Positions 26,232 to 35,898 of a stretch of 48,088 nt of DNA are shown in pieces (the stretch's first letter is position 1; every line of letters starts with the position of its first letter). The stretch comes from a virus, in IMG/VR virus record IMGVR_UViG_3300031576_000078, positions 1-48,088 of that record. One strand, given 5' to 3'. The notes beneath the pieces were generated by a model. It made no database searches. It saw nothing but the letters and a program-made list of their open reading frames with translations, and was not told where the DNA came from. The position numbers and the translations under genes were made by a program.

Positions 26232-26462
26232 TTAGTCCACCGGCAGCCTGACCAAACAGGCCACGTCCTGAATGCTCAACTGTTGCTCGATCAAGCAGAG
26301 CCGGTGCTCGATCTGCGTGAGGATTGCCGTATTGGTCCGATGCTCGGCCAGGTGTTGGGCAGCCATATGGCCCGCCCTCCACCCCACGCCAATCAGGCTC
26401 GCCACCAGGGCGGCGGCGAGAAAGGCCCAGCGGGGAATGACGAGCGCGCGTCCATTGATCAT
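26232..26462 (-). CDS. Membrane protein with short coiled coil
   Basis: 76 residues, one N-terminal transmembrane helix (A-F-L-A-A-A-L-V-A-S-L-I-G-V-G-W) followed by a helical segment (I-L-T-Q-I-E-H-R-L-C-L-I-E-Q-Q-L). It starts in an ATGA overlap with the ejection-protein gene and is the last gene of the leftward structural operon. It could be a holin or inner spanin; the plan does not distinguish them. Confidence 0.55.
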   Translation of the reverse strand: MINGRALVIPRWAFLAAALVASLIGVGWRAGHMAAQHLAEHRTNTAILTQIEHRLCLIEQQLSIQDVACLVRLPVD

Positions 26463-29400
26463 GGTGCGCTCCGTTGTTCGGTAGCGGCGCGCCGCGCCGT
26501 GGCGTCCCGCACCTCGTCCAGCAGGCGCCGGGTCAGCAGGCGGCGGAGATCGTCGTCCGCCCGTTGATAGGCCCCCGAGTGCTGGAGCCGGTCCAGTTGC
26601 TCATGGAAGCGCGTGCCAGTCTCTGCCTGCCGGCGCCGGAACGCCTCCACCGATTCCCCGGGGCGCCGGCGCTGGGTGTGGATGGCCGCGTCGATGCGTG
26701 CCAGCTCCTGGGCCACGGGATCGCGGGTGATCTCCATGGGCCGCGTGGGCGAGAATTGGGCAAGCCCCCCGGGCCGCGGCACCGTTGCGCCGAGCACATC
26801 ACGCCGCGGCGGGAGCGCGCGCGACAAACCGGGCACCCTGCCTTGGATGGCCTCCACTGGTCCGCTCACTTCTCGTTGCGTCGGATCGATGGCGCGGGCC
26901 GTCGCCGCCACCCCGGCGGGGACGAGGGACCCGGCGAGCTGCTCCACAAACTGCGCACCACGACGCTCAGGTTCCTTCAAGGCCCCCAGAGCGACATCGA
27001 CGCCTGACACGAATGGCTGGTCGAGAATGGTGCGACTCGTCAGCGCCGCCCACTGTCCCAATCGCTGCCCGGGCGTCGCCTCCGTGTCCTGTTCCAGCTG
27101 ATGGAGCGAGGCCCCGATGATGAGGGCGGGCGCCATGGGCGTCAGTCGCATGATCTGATACCACGTTCCTTCCACGCGCATGGACCCCGCCTGCCGGCCC
27201 TCGACCGTCCAACGATTGCGATCCGCCTCGTTTGTGGGCGCGACACCCGTCAGGAGGTCCCGTTCCGCCAACTGGTACCCCAGCCACATCAGCCCACTGC
27301 CCGTCACCCCGCGCCCGAAGAGATCGGCCACCTGACGCTGCAAGGCCAGCCGTTCGGCAGGCGGGCGCTCTTTCGTGAGCAACTTCGTCAAGGCGACGGC
27401 CGCCCGCGCCAATCCGATGGGAGAATACTCGAAGACCCGTGCCGCGACAGCGGACGGCGTCCGGCGGAATGGGATGATGAGCTCAAGTGCCGGGATGCGG
27501 CGCACGACGGCGCCCGCCGCCTCCGAGAGCCGGGTCACGTCACGGAAGGTGGCGACCTCCGCATCCATGATCGCCTGGCTGACCTGTATGTCCGTCGGCG
27601 TCGCTGCGATCTGGGCTGCGCGGGCATCACGCGCAGGGCCGCGCAGGCCCTCCTGGCGCGCCTGGAGCAGCGCCTGCTCGCGCAAGGCGCCTCGATAGGC
27701 CGTGGTGCGAAACACGCGGTCCTCGGCGTTCAGCAGCCGAAACACCACCTGCTCATAGAGACTGCCAGCGGTGCCCCCAACCTCCAGCCGCGCCGCCTCC
27801 TCCGGCGTGACCCCAGTCCGCAAGACCTCGCGCGCTTCTCGCACCCCTTCCCCCGCGCCCCGTGCCATGGCCCGGAGGCGCGCGCCCCCCACCGGCAGCC
27901 GGGTGCGTACCCCGGTATGCAGGGCGATGAGGCGATCCACCAGAGCGCCCGGGTAGGACTTCATGGCTTCCATCAGCCCATTGGTCATCGTTGACGCGAC
28001 GTTGACGAAATGGGTGACGGGGTTGGTGAGTAGTCCGGCTTTCCACTTGTTCACCAGCGACTGCCAGGGCGTCGGCTGCATGGCCTCGCGCATGAGTTGC
28101 ACGACTGCGACACGATCTCCCTTCTCGATCGCCTGGACCAAGCGTTCCCGGAAGCCGGGCTTTGTAAATGCCTGTTCGCCCACCAGTTGCCGGGCCATGG
28201 CGAGCGCGGCGGTGGGATCGAGGCCCCGCGTGGCGCGCGTGGCCACCACTCGCAGGAACCGCAAGGTGCGACCGGCCTCTGCCCGCGCTTGGACATGCGC
28301 GCCCAACAAGCGGTCGATGTCCGCCATCATCCGATGCGTGGTGGCCTCAATCGCTGGCCGGGCCTCCGGCGTGGCGGTCTCCAGTTCCCGCAGTCGCTCC
28401 GTCAATCGCGTAAACGTATCGTTGACGGTGTTCCGAATCGCCAGCAACTCGACGCCGTTCAAGCGTTTCGCGGCCGGCCCCGTGAGATCGTCGGGCGTGA
28501 GACCGATGTCTTGGGCGGCGATGCGTAATTGCTCGACGGTCACACGACCACGAGCGGAGGCCGGCGCCTGCTCGAAGGCACGCTCCGCGTGCCCCTTCAG
28601 GGCCGCGGTCATTTCCGGCGAGAGGCCCATTGTGGGCAACTGCTCGATGAGCCGCTCCCCCTTGCGCGCGACTTCGCCGGGCCGCAGGGTGACGCGTGGG
28701 CTCGGCGCCGTCCCCTCGACAAACGCGCGGCTCAGCGCATTCTCGACGACGCTCCGTCGCACTTCCGGCGCTTGCTGGGCGAGACCCGGGAACCGGGACG
28801 CCTCGTCCTCGACGGCGCGCAGGATCTCCGCGGCGCGTTCCGGGGCCACACCCGCCAACGATTCCCGCAGGTGCTGGCGCGGACGCGGCGCCGCTGGCTC
28901 CCCGGCCCCGCGCAGCGACTGATAGCCTTCTGGCGTTCGCTCCGCGAGGCCTTCAAGCCCGGGGAACTCGGTGATCCCGATACTCTCGGTCGGTGGGAAC
29001 GACGCGGGTGCTTGGGCGGGACGAGGGGTTGCCGGTGCCGGTCGAACCCGGGCCCGGACGGCCTCACCGATCCCAGGAGCGATGGCGAGCAGGCCACCCC
29101 CAACACGCCGGCCAACCTCCCGTTCCCGGCCCGCGAACTCCCCGGGACTGGCGATGACCTCGCCAATCCCCTTCCCAGCCTCGTAGGGGAACGTCACGGC
29201 ACCACGGATCAGCTCGACGCCAGACCGAGCCGCCGAGGTGACATCTTCTGGCGATGGCTCAGGAATGGTCCGCGGCATGATTCTGGACCCAAGCTGCTGG
29301 TATCCGCGGCCAGCAACCCGACCAGCCTCTACGAAGAACTGCGGGATCGACTTGGCGACATCGCCCAGACCGGCCAGGAGCCCGCCTGACTCGGCTTCAT

Positions 29401-29542
29401 CGGCTTCAAGAAACTGCTGGAATGCGGCACGAGTGGAGTCGTCAAGCGTTGGGACAGGCGCCACAGGCTCACTGCTGGCGAGGAACCTACGGAACTCGTC
29501 CCGGAGGGTATCGGATGCTACGGGCTGAACGCTGGTGCCCAT
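26459..29542 (-). CDS. Large internal virion / ejection protein
   Basis: 1,027 residues, Ala/Arg-rich and helical. A conserved-looking core (about 500-640) contains L-V-N-K-W-K-A-G-L-L-T-N-P-V-T-H-F-V-N-V-A-S-T-M-T-N-G, a motif seen in very large phage 'polyvalent' or internal core proteins, and later R-V-F-R-T-T-A-Y-R-G-A-L-R-E-Q. Short hydrophobic helices (L-E-L-I-I-P-F-R-R-T-P-S-A-V) could insert in the host membrane. It likely leaves the capsid with DNA and helps to build the transit channel, as in short-tailed phages. Role inferred from size, composition and position after two other Ala-rich virion genes. Confidence 0.7.
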   Translation of the reverse strand: MGTSVQPVASDTLRDEFRRFLASSEPVAPVPTLDDSTRAAFQQFLEADEAESGGLLAGLGDVAKSIPQFFVEAGRVAGRGYQQLGSRIMPRTIPEPSPEDVTSAARSGVELIRGAVTFPYEAGKGIGEVIASPGEFAGREREVGRRVGGGLLAIAPGIGEAVRARVRPAPATPRPAQAPASFPPTESIGITEFPGLEGLAERTPEGYQSLRGAGEPAAPRPRQHLRESLAGVAPERAAEILRAVEDEASRFPGLAQQAPEVRRSVVENALSRAFVEGTAPSPRVTLRPGEVARKGERLIEQLPTMGLSPEMTAALKGHAERAFEQAPASARGRVTVEQLRIAAQDIGLTPDDLTGPAAKRLNGVELLAIRNTVNDTFTRLTERLRELETATPEARPAIEATTHRMMADIDRLLGAHVQARAEAGRTLRFLRVVATRATRGLDPTAALAMARQLVGEQAFTKPGFRERLVQAIEKGDRVAVVQLMREAMQPTPWQSLVNKWKAGLLTNPVTHFVNVASTMTNGLMEAMKSYPGALVDRLIALHTGVRTRLPVGGARLRAMARGAGEGVREAREVLRTGVTPEEAARLEVGGTAGSLYEQVVFRLLNAEDRVFRTTAYRGALREQALLQARQEGLRGPARDARAAQIAATPTDIQVSQAIMDAEVATFRDVTRLSEAAGAVVRRIPALELIIPFRRTPSAVAARVFEYSPIGLARAAVALTKLLTKERPPAERLALQRQVADLFGRGVTGSGLMWLGYQLAERDLLTGVAPTNEADRNRWTVEGRQAGSMRVEGTWYQIMRLTPMAPALIIGASLHQLEQDTEATPGQRLGQWAALTSRTILDQPFVSGVDVALGALKEPERRGAQFVEQLAGSLVPAGVAATARAIDPTQREVSGPVEAIQGRVPGLSRALPPRRDVLGATVPRPGGLAQFSPTRPMEITRDPVAQELARIDAAIHTQRRRPGESVEAFRRRQAETGTRFHEQLDRLQHSGAYQRADDDLRRLLTRRLLDEVRDATARRAATEQRSAP

Positions 29543-29551
29543 GGGCGGGGC

Positions 29552-30295
29552 CTAGCGCTTACTGCGAAGGAACGCCTCGACCTGGGCCTCCGCCTCCTCC
29601 CGCGACAGCCCTGCTCGCAGCGCGTCCCCGATCAAGCTCTCCCGCAGGACACTGGCGGCGCCAGGATCGCCCAGCGCGTCGGTATCGGTGACCCGGCCGG
29701 ATTCCGTCACATTCGCCCGGATGGACGGATTCTGGGCAGGTGCCCGTGGCGTCGGGGCATTTTGCCGAGCCCCGCCGGCTGGTGGAGGCACTCGCAGCGG
29801 AGGCGCCACGGGCAACGGCGCCCCAGGAACCGCGAATCCCGTGTGCTCGTCGATCCGCCGCTCGAACTCTGTGATGCGACGACGCAGGGCCGCCACCCGC
29901 TCATCGTCTATGCCAATGACGGACCCAAGCTCGGTCGTCAATTGCTGCCGCGTTTCCGTCAATCCACGGTGGAGCTCATCGAGCGTGGTATCCCGGGTGG
30001 AACGTCCCCCGCCCCGGGGCCGACGTTCCAAGGCACGGTGATGGAGTGCCGTCTCCGCCAGCGCTCGCTCGGCCCGTTCTCCGGACCGCTGCTGGTGTTC
30101 CATAGAGGCGCGACCTTGGGCGGTCTCTTGGAGCCGGCGGGCGAGAATGCTCTTGTGCCGCTCCAAGCCCCGGCGGTCCTGTTCCGCTTGCCGCTCGGCG
30201 GACGCCGCCTGCGCGGCCCGTGCCTGTGCCTGACGATTGCGCTCCCCGAGCACAGTCGAGGTCGTTTGCACCAGATGCCTGAAACTCAGTGGCAT
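29552..30295 (-). CDS. Coiled-coil internal virion protein
   Basis: 247 residues. Residues about 15-150 are long Arg/Glu/Ala helices (R-N-R-Q-A-Q-A-R-A-A-Q-A-A-S-A-E-R-Q-A-E-Q), then a Pro-rich linker and a C-terminal helix pair (L-S-R-E-E-A-E-A-Q-V-E-A-F-L). It lies between two proteins of similar style and is probably part of the ejection core. Confidence 0.6.
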   Translation of the reverse strand: MPLSFRHLVQTTSTVLGERNRQAQARAAQAASAERQAEQDRRGLERHKSILARRLQETAQGRASMEHQQRSGERAERALAETALHHRALERRPRGGGRSTRDTTLDELHRGLTETRQQLTTELGSVIGIDDERVAALRRRITEFERRIDEHTGFAVPGAPLPVAPPLRVPPPAGGARQNAPTPRAPAQNPSIRANVTESGRVTDTDALGDPGAASVLRESLIGDALRAGLSREEAEAQVEAFLRSKR

Positions 30296-30304
30296 CGCTT
30301 CCCC

Positions 30305-31330
30305 TTAGTAGATGGTGCGATCTTGGCTGAAGCGGTCCCCAATACGCTTGAGGACTGGCTGCACCGACGGCGGCACCCGCTGCGGCACCTGCTGGATAGG
30401 CGCCCGCACATTCGATCCGATGCCCGTCGCGGCTGGCGCAGGCGCAGGTGCCTGGCTCGCAAACATCCCCTGCACCGCTTGCTGTGACCGATCCGCCTCT
30501 TGGCGCTCGTAGCCGCCACGCAACAGCGCATCTTCCATGGCCCGGCGGGCCAGCAGATCCTGGTACGCGCGTTCCTCGCGCAACTCGTCCCGGCCTTGCC
30601 CGCCCTGCCCATACAGTTGGCGCTCGATGTCCGCGGCCGTACCGACGTTGGCGCGGCGCTCTTGGCCTTCCTGGCTGGCGAGCTCGCCGGCAATGAGACG
30701 GCGATTCCGAGACAGGTCCGCTTCCCGCTCGTTCAGGGCACGCCCCAGCTCGACCTCGTTCTGCCCGGACCCGATCCGGCCCAGCGCGGCAAACCGCTGC
30801 CCCAAGCCACGGAGGCGCTCCTGAAACGGGCGCTCGCTCTCCTCCTCGAAGACCCGCATCCGCTCAAGCCCCGCCTGCGTCAGGTCCGGGGCGCCCGTCA
30901 ACCTGTTCCGCAGGATGTCCACCTGCGACTGCACGTCCTGGAGGCGCGGGTTCGCCGCGGGGTTGATCTGGGTGCCCCGCAAATCGTTCCCGGGCCCGAA
31001 GTCCGAGAAGGGCTCTTGGGCCCCCGGTGGTGTCGGGGGTTGGGTCCCTGGAACACCGGGGATGTTCGCGGCCGTGAGCGTCGAGCCGGCACCGGGCGGG
31101 ACCATCGCGGTCGAGCCCGGTCTCGCCAGTTGCGTCCCCGCACCCTGCGCCGGCGCTGCGGTGGCAAGGCGGAGAATGTCGGTGAGCGACCGAGCGCCTG
31201 ATGGCTGGGGGGTTGGCGCCGGCGCACCCGGAGCCGGTGCGGGCGAGAGCGTCGGCACCGGCGCCACGGCCTGGGGCACGGGGAGCGCGGTGCGCGGACG
31301 ATACTGTGTGGCGTCGCCCAAGATAGCCAT
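30305..31330 (-). CDS. Internal virion protein, Pro-rich then helical
   Basis: 341 residues. The first 110 are Pro/Ala-rich and probably disordered; residues 125-280 are long charged helices (L-Q-D-V-Q-S-Q-V-D-I-L-R-N-R-L, then E-L-G-R-A-L-N-E-R-E-A-D-L-S-R-N). The start ATG follows a TAACG word shared by other structural gene starts. Likely a companion of the ejection proteins. Confidence 0.6.
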   Translation of the reverse strand: MAILGDATQYRPRTALPVPQAVAPVPTLSPAPAPGAPAPTPQPSGARSLTDILRLATAAPAQGAGTQLARPGSTAMVPPGAGSTLTAANIPGVPGTQPPTPPGAQEPFSDFGPGNDLRGTQINPAANPRLQDVQSQVDILRNRLTGAPDLTQAGLERMRVFEEESERPFQERLRGLGQRFAALGRIGSGQNEVELGRALNEREADLSRNRRLIAGELASQEGQERRANVGTAADIERQLYGQGGQGRDELREERAYQDLLARRAMEDALLRGGYERQEADRSQQAVQGMFASQAPAPAPAATGIGSNVRAPIQQVPQRVPPSVQPVLKRIGDRFSQDRTIY

Positions 31331-31334
31331 ATCG

Positions 31335-31856
31335 TTAGAATCCTAGAGAGCGGCCGGCCGCGCGCCGCGCGGCAGCACCACCGCCGCGGTACACGCTGCC
31401 CATGCCATAGGGGTTCCCGGGGTCTGTGGTGCCGAGGCGTTCGGCGCGTTCCGCCCGACCCGCTGACTGTGCGCCTTGATAGGCGCCGAGCAGTCCGAGT
31501 CCCGTCTGGAGCCATTCCCCACCAGTGCCCCCTCCCCCTCCACCCCCCCCAGCGCCGAGGCTGTAGTTTCCTGCACCGATTTGCGAGAGGGCTCGGGCGA
31601 AGATCGACTTTGACTTCGAGGTAGCCGAAGACGTTGCCCCATGCTGCAATGCGGCGATGGCGGACTCGTCCCCCTGCTGGGCGCGGGCCACGAGGCCCGG
31701 GATGTCCCGTTCCGCCCGCTTGTGGGCCGGCGTGCGGAAGGCCTTTTTCAGCCGTCCACCGATGCCCGGAATGCGCCCCAAGACATTGCCGGCGATGTCG
31801 CCTACCCCGCCCAACTGGGACCCAATCGCCGCCAAGCCCGCCAACGGTAGTGGCAT
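31335..31856 (-). CDS. Gly-rich internal or connector protein
   Basis: 173 residues. The N-terminal G-L-A-A-I-G-S-Q-L-G-G-V-G-D-I-A-G-N-V-L-G is amphipathic and membrane-active in style, as in the first ejection protein of several podoviruses. A poly-Gly loop follows at about 105. Ends four bases before the next start. Confidence 0.55.
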   Translation of the reverse strand: MPLPLAGLAAIGSQLGGVGDIAGNVLGRIPGIGGRLKKAFRTPAHKRAERDIPGLVARAQQGDESAIAALQHGATSSATSKSKSIFARALSQIGAGNYSLGAGGGGGGGGTGGEWLQTGLGLLGAYQGAQSAGRAERAERLGTTDPGNPYGMGSVYRGGGAAARRAAGRSLGF

Positions 31857-31884
31857 TTTGCAACACCTCTCGCGTTCTGCAAAC

Positions 31885-33504
31885 CTAGCCTAACGTAATG
31901 ACACGCACAAGCCCGCGGCCACCAGCACCGCCGTTCCCGCCACGCAGGGCAACACCTGTGAGCACTCTCCGGTGTGCTCCACCCCCACCACCCCCACCAC
32001 CCGGCACGCCGCCAGCCCCGCCATCAAACGGTCCTATGCCCGCGTCCGATGCTCCGCCACCACCGCCGCCACCCTGACCGGAGCGAAAGAAATCGCCATC
32101 GGCACCCGCCGCACCAGCGGAAGTGTCCAAGGCGCCTCCAGCGCCACCACCGCCAGCGACCCCTACGTCGTTGTCTCCCCCATCGCCCCCGTTCGATCCC
32201 GTGTTCCCGCCAGCGCCACCACCACCACCACCCCATTGGGCCACACCACCGAAAAGTCCGGCTGTCCCTGCTGCGGAGGTAACGCCGCCGCCGCCACCGC
32301 CACCCCATTCAGCGGCCCGGCCATTGGCCGCCGACAGGGCTGCCCCACCTCCCCCACCACAGCCGTCAGCGCCGGCGATACGTCCCGGTGCTCCACCCAG
32401 GGCACTCGTGAGTGCGGCTTGGCCACCAGCGGCCATCGTGCCTCCCCCACCGCCACCACTGGACGGGCCCGATCCCGCTCCCGCCGCGCCTCCACCACCA
32501 CCAAAGGCGAAGAGATACGCCCCGAAATGCGCATCCTGTCCAGTCGTCCCGGCGCTGGCCACGCTCGTTGCCAAGACGCCCCCTTCGCCACCGGCCCCAC
32601 CAGTGCCAACACTCGTGGCGACGGTCGCCGAGACATCGGCCGCGCGAAAGAACCCACGGCTCCGGGCCCCACCCCCCCCACCCGAGCCACCGCAGGCGGA
32701 CGCCACCGAGACACCGAAGCCTCCGCCCCCACCACCGCCCGCAGCCACCACGTCGATCACGAGCATTTTGGCGCCCGCGATCTTTGTCCACGTCGAGAGA
32801 CCGGCCGCGCTGTGAACAAATGTTTCTAGGACCGACAGTCCGCCAGCGGCGGCACTGACCGCCATCGTAATGTCGATCCGGGTGCCCGTGTCCACGGCCG
32901 CGAGCGATAGCGCCGTCGTGGTTGCACTGAAGTTCAGGGTAGGCCGAGCGGTTGTGGCCGTGCCCCCAGCAATCTGCACGGCAATCGGTTGGCCGGATAC
33001 AAGGGAGAGGGCGTGGCCCTTGAGCGTGGCCCCCGCCACGATGTTTGTACCGGCGGATAGACCACCCGTGACGTGCGCAATCGAAACCCACATTTCACGG
33101 GGGATGATCGAGGTACACCACACCTGGGCAGCGGAGGTGACTCCAGCGACCGACAGGTTTCCCTTGAAGCCAGCCGCGCCAGAGACCAAGAGGGCGCGAT
33201 CGGCAGAGACATCGGAGGTGACATGCAGGTGGTCGAAGGCCCCATGGGTCGCCGAGACCGACGTGACGTTCAACGCCGAGACGACCACGAGATTCGGCAC
33301 GGAGAGAATCTGGCCGACGCTCGTCCAGTGGAGGGCCGAGACGCCCGAGACCCCGGCCGCCCCGTCATGCCATTGCAGGTCGCCGACCTTGCCCTTGGGC
33401 CAGGCGTTCAGCGTGGCCTCGAGGTCCTGCAGTTCTTGGGTCAGCTTGGTGACGAGATCGGGAACGGCGGTCGCCTTGCCGAGCCCGCGCGGGTGCCAAC
33501 GCAT
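31885..33504 (-). CDS. Tail fibre/adhesin with glycine-rich tip
   Basis: 539 residues. The first 250 are a beta-rich shaft (repeated L-N-V-T-S-V-S-A, L-S-V-A-G-V-T-S) with a short coiled coil near the N-terminus. From about residue 255 to the end the chain is dominated by runs of five to nine Gly separated by short variable loops (for example A-C-G-G-S, F-A-F-G-G-G). This is the pattern of polyglycine-II tip domains in phage adhesins, where loops read host receptors. It would determine host range together with the fibre at 10015. Confidence 0.8.
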   Translation of the reverse strand: MRWHPRGLGKATAVPDLVTKLTQELQDLEATLNAWPKGKVGDLQWHDGAAGVSGVSALHWTSVGQILSVPNLVVVSALNVTSVSATHGAFDHLHVTSDVSADRALLVSGAAGFKGNLSVAGVTSAAQVWCTSIIPREMWVSIAHVTGGLSAGTNIVAGATLKGHALSLVSGQPIAVQIAGGTATTARPTLNFSATTTALSLAAVDTGTRIDITMAVSAAAGGLSVLETFVHSAAGLSTWTKIAGAKMLVIDVVAAGGGGGGGFGVSVASACGGSGGGGGARSRGFFRAADVSATVATSVGTGGAGGEGGVLATSVASAGTTGQDAHFGAYLFAFGGGGGAAGAGSGPSSGGGGGGTMAAGGQAALTSALGGAPGRIAGADGCGGGGGAALSAANGRAAEWGGGGGGGVTSAAGTAGLFGGVAQWGGGGGGAGGNTGSNGGDGGDNDVGVAGGGGAGGALDTSAGAAGADGDFFRSGQGGGGGGGASDAGIGPFDGGAGGVPGGGGGGGGAHRRVLTGVALRGGNGGAGGRGLVRVITLG

Positions 33505-33570
33505 AGGCTAAGTCGTCCTACCGAGATGCGACGGGTCGGGAGAGCCTAGCATCGCCAGACGTTTCGGCAC

Positions 33571-35169
33571 TCACACCTCATCCGTTGCCGCAGGATGCAC
33601 CGGCGCAGGGTAGCCCTCCAGCTCGACCGACCGAAGAGCCAGATTGCCAGTGAGTCCCGCCGACAAGCAGACTTGCAGCCATGGCTGGCGCCTTTTAATG
33701 CCCCACGTCAGCGTCACATCTTGTGGCTTGCTGGCCGGACTGGAAATCACCTTCACGCCAGGCACAATGCTCAGGCTCGACAGATGCAGCCCGTCGGTCG
33801 CCTTGAGCTCAACGCTCGTCAGGGGCGCAAGAACGCCAGTCGGCGCTTTGATCCGCACCCGCCGCCAGTAGGAGTTCTCCGCGCCCGGCAATTCGAGCGG
33901 CCCCGTCGTGAACACCGCCCTTCGGGGGGTTGCCGCCGCACTCGTCGGACATGTGAAGACCGCGTTTGCACTCGCAGATTGTGGATTGAGGCCGTAAAAC
34001 GAGAACCCCGGGTGGGCGCTTTCCCCATACACTTCCCCGGCGCCAATCAGGTGGGTCAGGAACGCGGCTCCGGATGCGTCCGCGAAGGGATTAAGCTCAC
34101 ACACAGCCTGGCCCGACTTGGCGTCGAAGGCAAAAATTTTTTTCATCGATAGGACCTGATTGTCGAAAAATCCTATCGCCACCAAGCCGTGGTGATGGAA
34201 GGGCGCAGCGACCGTCTTGGGAATGGCCGACGTATCCAGGGCAATCACGAGGCCACTGTTCGCGGCGCCTGGCGCGAGGCCCGGGAAAATGGCGGCGATG
34301 TTCTGCCACACGGGCTCAGGATCTGCACCGGGCCGGAACCGCCACGGCAACCCGCGGGCGTCCGTGAACCAGACCCATTCTCCAACCTCAATTACCGACA
34401 ACGGGGCCGTCGTCCCTAGTTCCGTGGAAACGTCGCTATGGGTGCCTGCGGCCGTGAAATCCGGGCCTACGGCGCCGCGGATAATCCCGATGCTCGTGGC
34501 GCGGAAGTAGTACAGCCCCTCGTTGGACCCCCAGATGCGCGTTAGTGTCCCGCCGCCAGTCTGCCGGAGTTGCCAGGCGTTCGAGAAACCTCCCGCCTCG
34601 TAGCCCGTGTTTGCGGTCCCCTCCTCCGACCACACGATGGTGTCCCGGTTCGCGTTCTTGACGAGAAACACCTTGGCGTAATAGACCGTCGGCGGACCAT
34701 AGGCCACTGGCGCATTGGTCAAGCTGGTCAGGCCGCCATTGGTGGTGCCATTCCATTGAAACGGCGTGTTTGTTCCATCGCTGATGATGACCACCAGAGA
34801 AAACGGCACGGCGTACACGCGGCCTGAGGTGGCAAGTGTGATGCTGGCCGTCGTCAGGTTGGCGGATGTGATGACCTTGGTCCACGCATTGGCGGGCCCG
34901 CGGGTATAAATCTCCCCGCCCGCGACCATGAGGTCGATGGAATTCCCAGTGGCGGTGCGAAACTGCGCGACACCTTGCGGCGGCACGTTCACCCCAGCGC
35001 CGGTGGCCACACCTAGGTCTCCCGCCCGGGGCTGGTAAATACCGTTCACCGGCAGGGCATCAAGGGCGTGCCAGAGATAGTCTCGGTCCCACGGCGTTTG
35101 GGGAATGACGTAGCGCATCCCTCGAAACCCGGTGTCGGGCGAGCGAACCTTGAGATTAGGGGGTGACAT
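33571..35169 (-). CDS. Structural protein, probable head-tail or tail knob
   Basis: 532 residues, all-beta (repeated short strands such as V-Y-A-V-P-F-S-L-V-V-I-I-S-D-G-T-N and V-W-F-T-D-A-R-G-L-P-W-R-F), consistent with a beta-propeller tail-needle or stabilisation protein of the P22 gp10 type. Its position between the 35194 connector and the fibre gene supports a tail-hub role. Confidence 0.65.
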   Translation of the reverse strand: MSPPNLKVRSPDTGFRGMRYVIPQTPWDRDYLWHALDALPVNGIYQPRAGDLGVATGAGVNVPPQGVAQFRTATGNSIDLMVAGGEIYTRGPANAWTKVITSANLTTASITLATSGRVYAVPFSLVVIISDGTNTPFQWNGTTNGGLTSLTNAPVAYGPPTVYYAKVFLVKNANRDTIVWSEEGTANTGYEAGGFSNAWQLRQTGGGTLTRIWGSNEGLYYFRATSIGIIRGAVGPDFTAAGTHSDVSTELGTTAPLSVIEVGEWVWFTDARGLPWRFRPGADPEPVWQNIAAIFPGLAPGAANSGLVIALDTSAIPKTVAAPFHHHGLVAIGFFDNQVLSMKKIFAFDAKSGQAVCELNPFADASGAAFLTHLIGAGEVYGESAHPGFSFYGLNPQSASANAVFTCPTSAAATPRRAVFTTGPLELPGAENSYWRRVRIKAPTGVLAPLTSVELKATDGLHLSSLSIVPGVKVISSPASKPQDVTLTWGIKRRQPWLQVCLSAGLTGNLALRSVELEGYPAPVHPAATDEV

Positions 35170-35193
35170 GCACGTATCCCTCCTGTCGAGCCC

Positions 35194-35889
35194 CTACAAC
35201 GGCGAGTAGGAGCTGTTGACGTTCAGGAAGTCGAGCCCGTAGAGATCCCGGTTATGCGCATAGGCGGCCGCCCCGTAGAAGGGATTCAGCATCTTGAGCT
35301 GCCCCATGACGCCCAGGTCACCCTTCTCCGGCTGCCCGTACCACGCCTTGTCCTCCTGGATCTGGTAGGGCGTGGGGTCCCGCAAGCCGCCGATGGTCGC
35401 ATACTTCACGAGCGAACGCCAGATCAGCAGGATGCGCGCCCAGTCCGGCTGGAGCGTAAAGGTGCCGGTCGTCGTGAGGACGGCGGTCGGGGCCGCGATG
35501 TAGCGCGCATAGGGCGCGCCATCGGGAAACGTGCGCGTGGCCCCACGCGGGATGCGGATGCGCTCGCCCTCCCAGACATAGCCGCCCGAGGGGTCCCAGT
35601 TGGTGCTCGGGAGCAGGAGCCGGCCATTCTTCGAGTCCATGATCTGGACGGCGAAGGGACGCACGGACGCAGAGAAAAAGTAGGTTTCCCCGCCATCCAC
35701 GGTGGACATGAGGGCGGGGGCGCCGAGCATGGCGTAGGGGTACTGGCCGGCAATCGTGGCCGTCCACTCGTACTGAGCCTCCGTTAAGATGCCCAGCCAT
35801 TGTGCATCGCTTACTTCCTCATCCGATGCCGGAGTCGCGGCATAGAATTTCGTCCTTGCAAGCACGTCGGAAACGTCAAAAATCGCCGT
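35194..35889 (-). CDS. Head-tail connector-like protein with non-ATG start
   Basis: 231 residues if begun at ACG (35889-35887), 223 if at GTG (35865). The reading T-A-I-F-D-V-S-D-V-L-A-R-T-K-F-Y-A-A-T is continuous upstream of the GTG and looks like the natural N-terminus with its ATG changed to ACG. AAGGCGG at 35900-35894 is a fair ribosome site for that codon. The HNH gene stop lies ten bases upstream. The body (E-Y-Y/W-T-A-T-I-A-G, N-P-F-Y-G-A-A-A-Y-A-H-N-R-D-L-Y-G-L-D-F-L-N) fits a podovirus head-completion protein. Confidence 0.6.
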   Translation of the reverse strand, partial: TAIFDVSDVLARTKFYAATPASDEEVSDAQWLGILTEAQYEWTATIAGQYPYAMLGAPALMSTVDGGETYFFSASVRPFAVQIMDSKNGRLLLPSTNWDPSGGYVWEGERIRIPRGATRTFPDGAPYARYIAAPTAVLTTTGTFTLQPDWARILLIWRSLVKYATIGGLRDPTPYQIQEDKAWYGQPEKGDLGVMGQLKMLNPFYGAAAYAHNRDLYGLDFLNVNSSYSPL

Positions 35890-35898
35890 ATCGCCGCC

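Noticed and set aside
32123-32815. Pro-rich plus-strand ORFs opposite the glycine-rich adhesin
   Set aside because: Poly-Pro is simply the complement of Gly codons.
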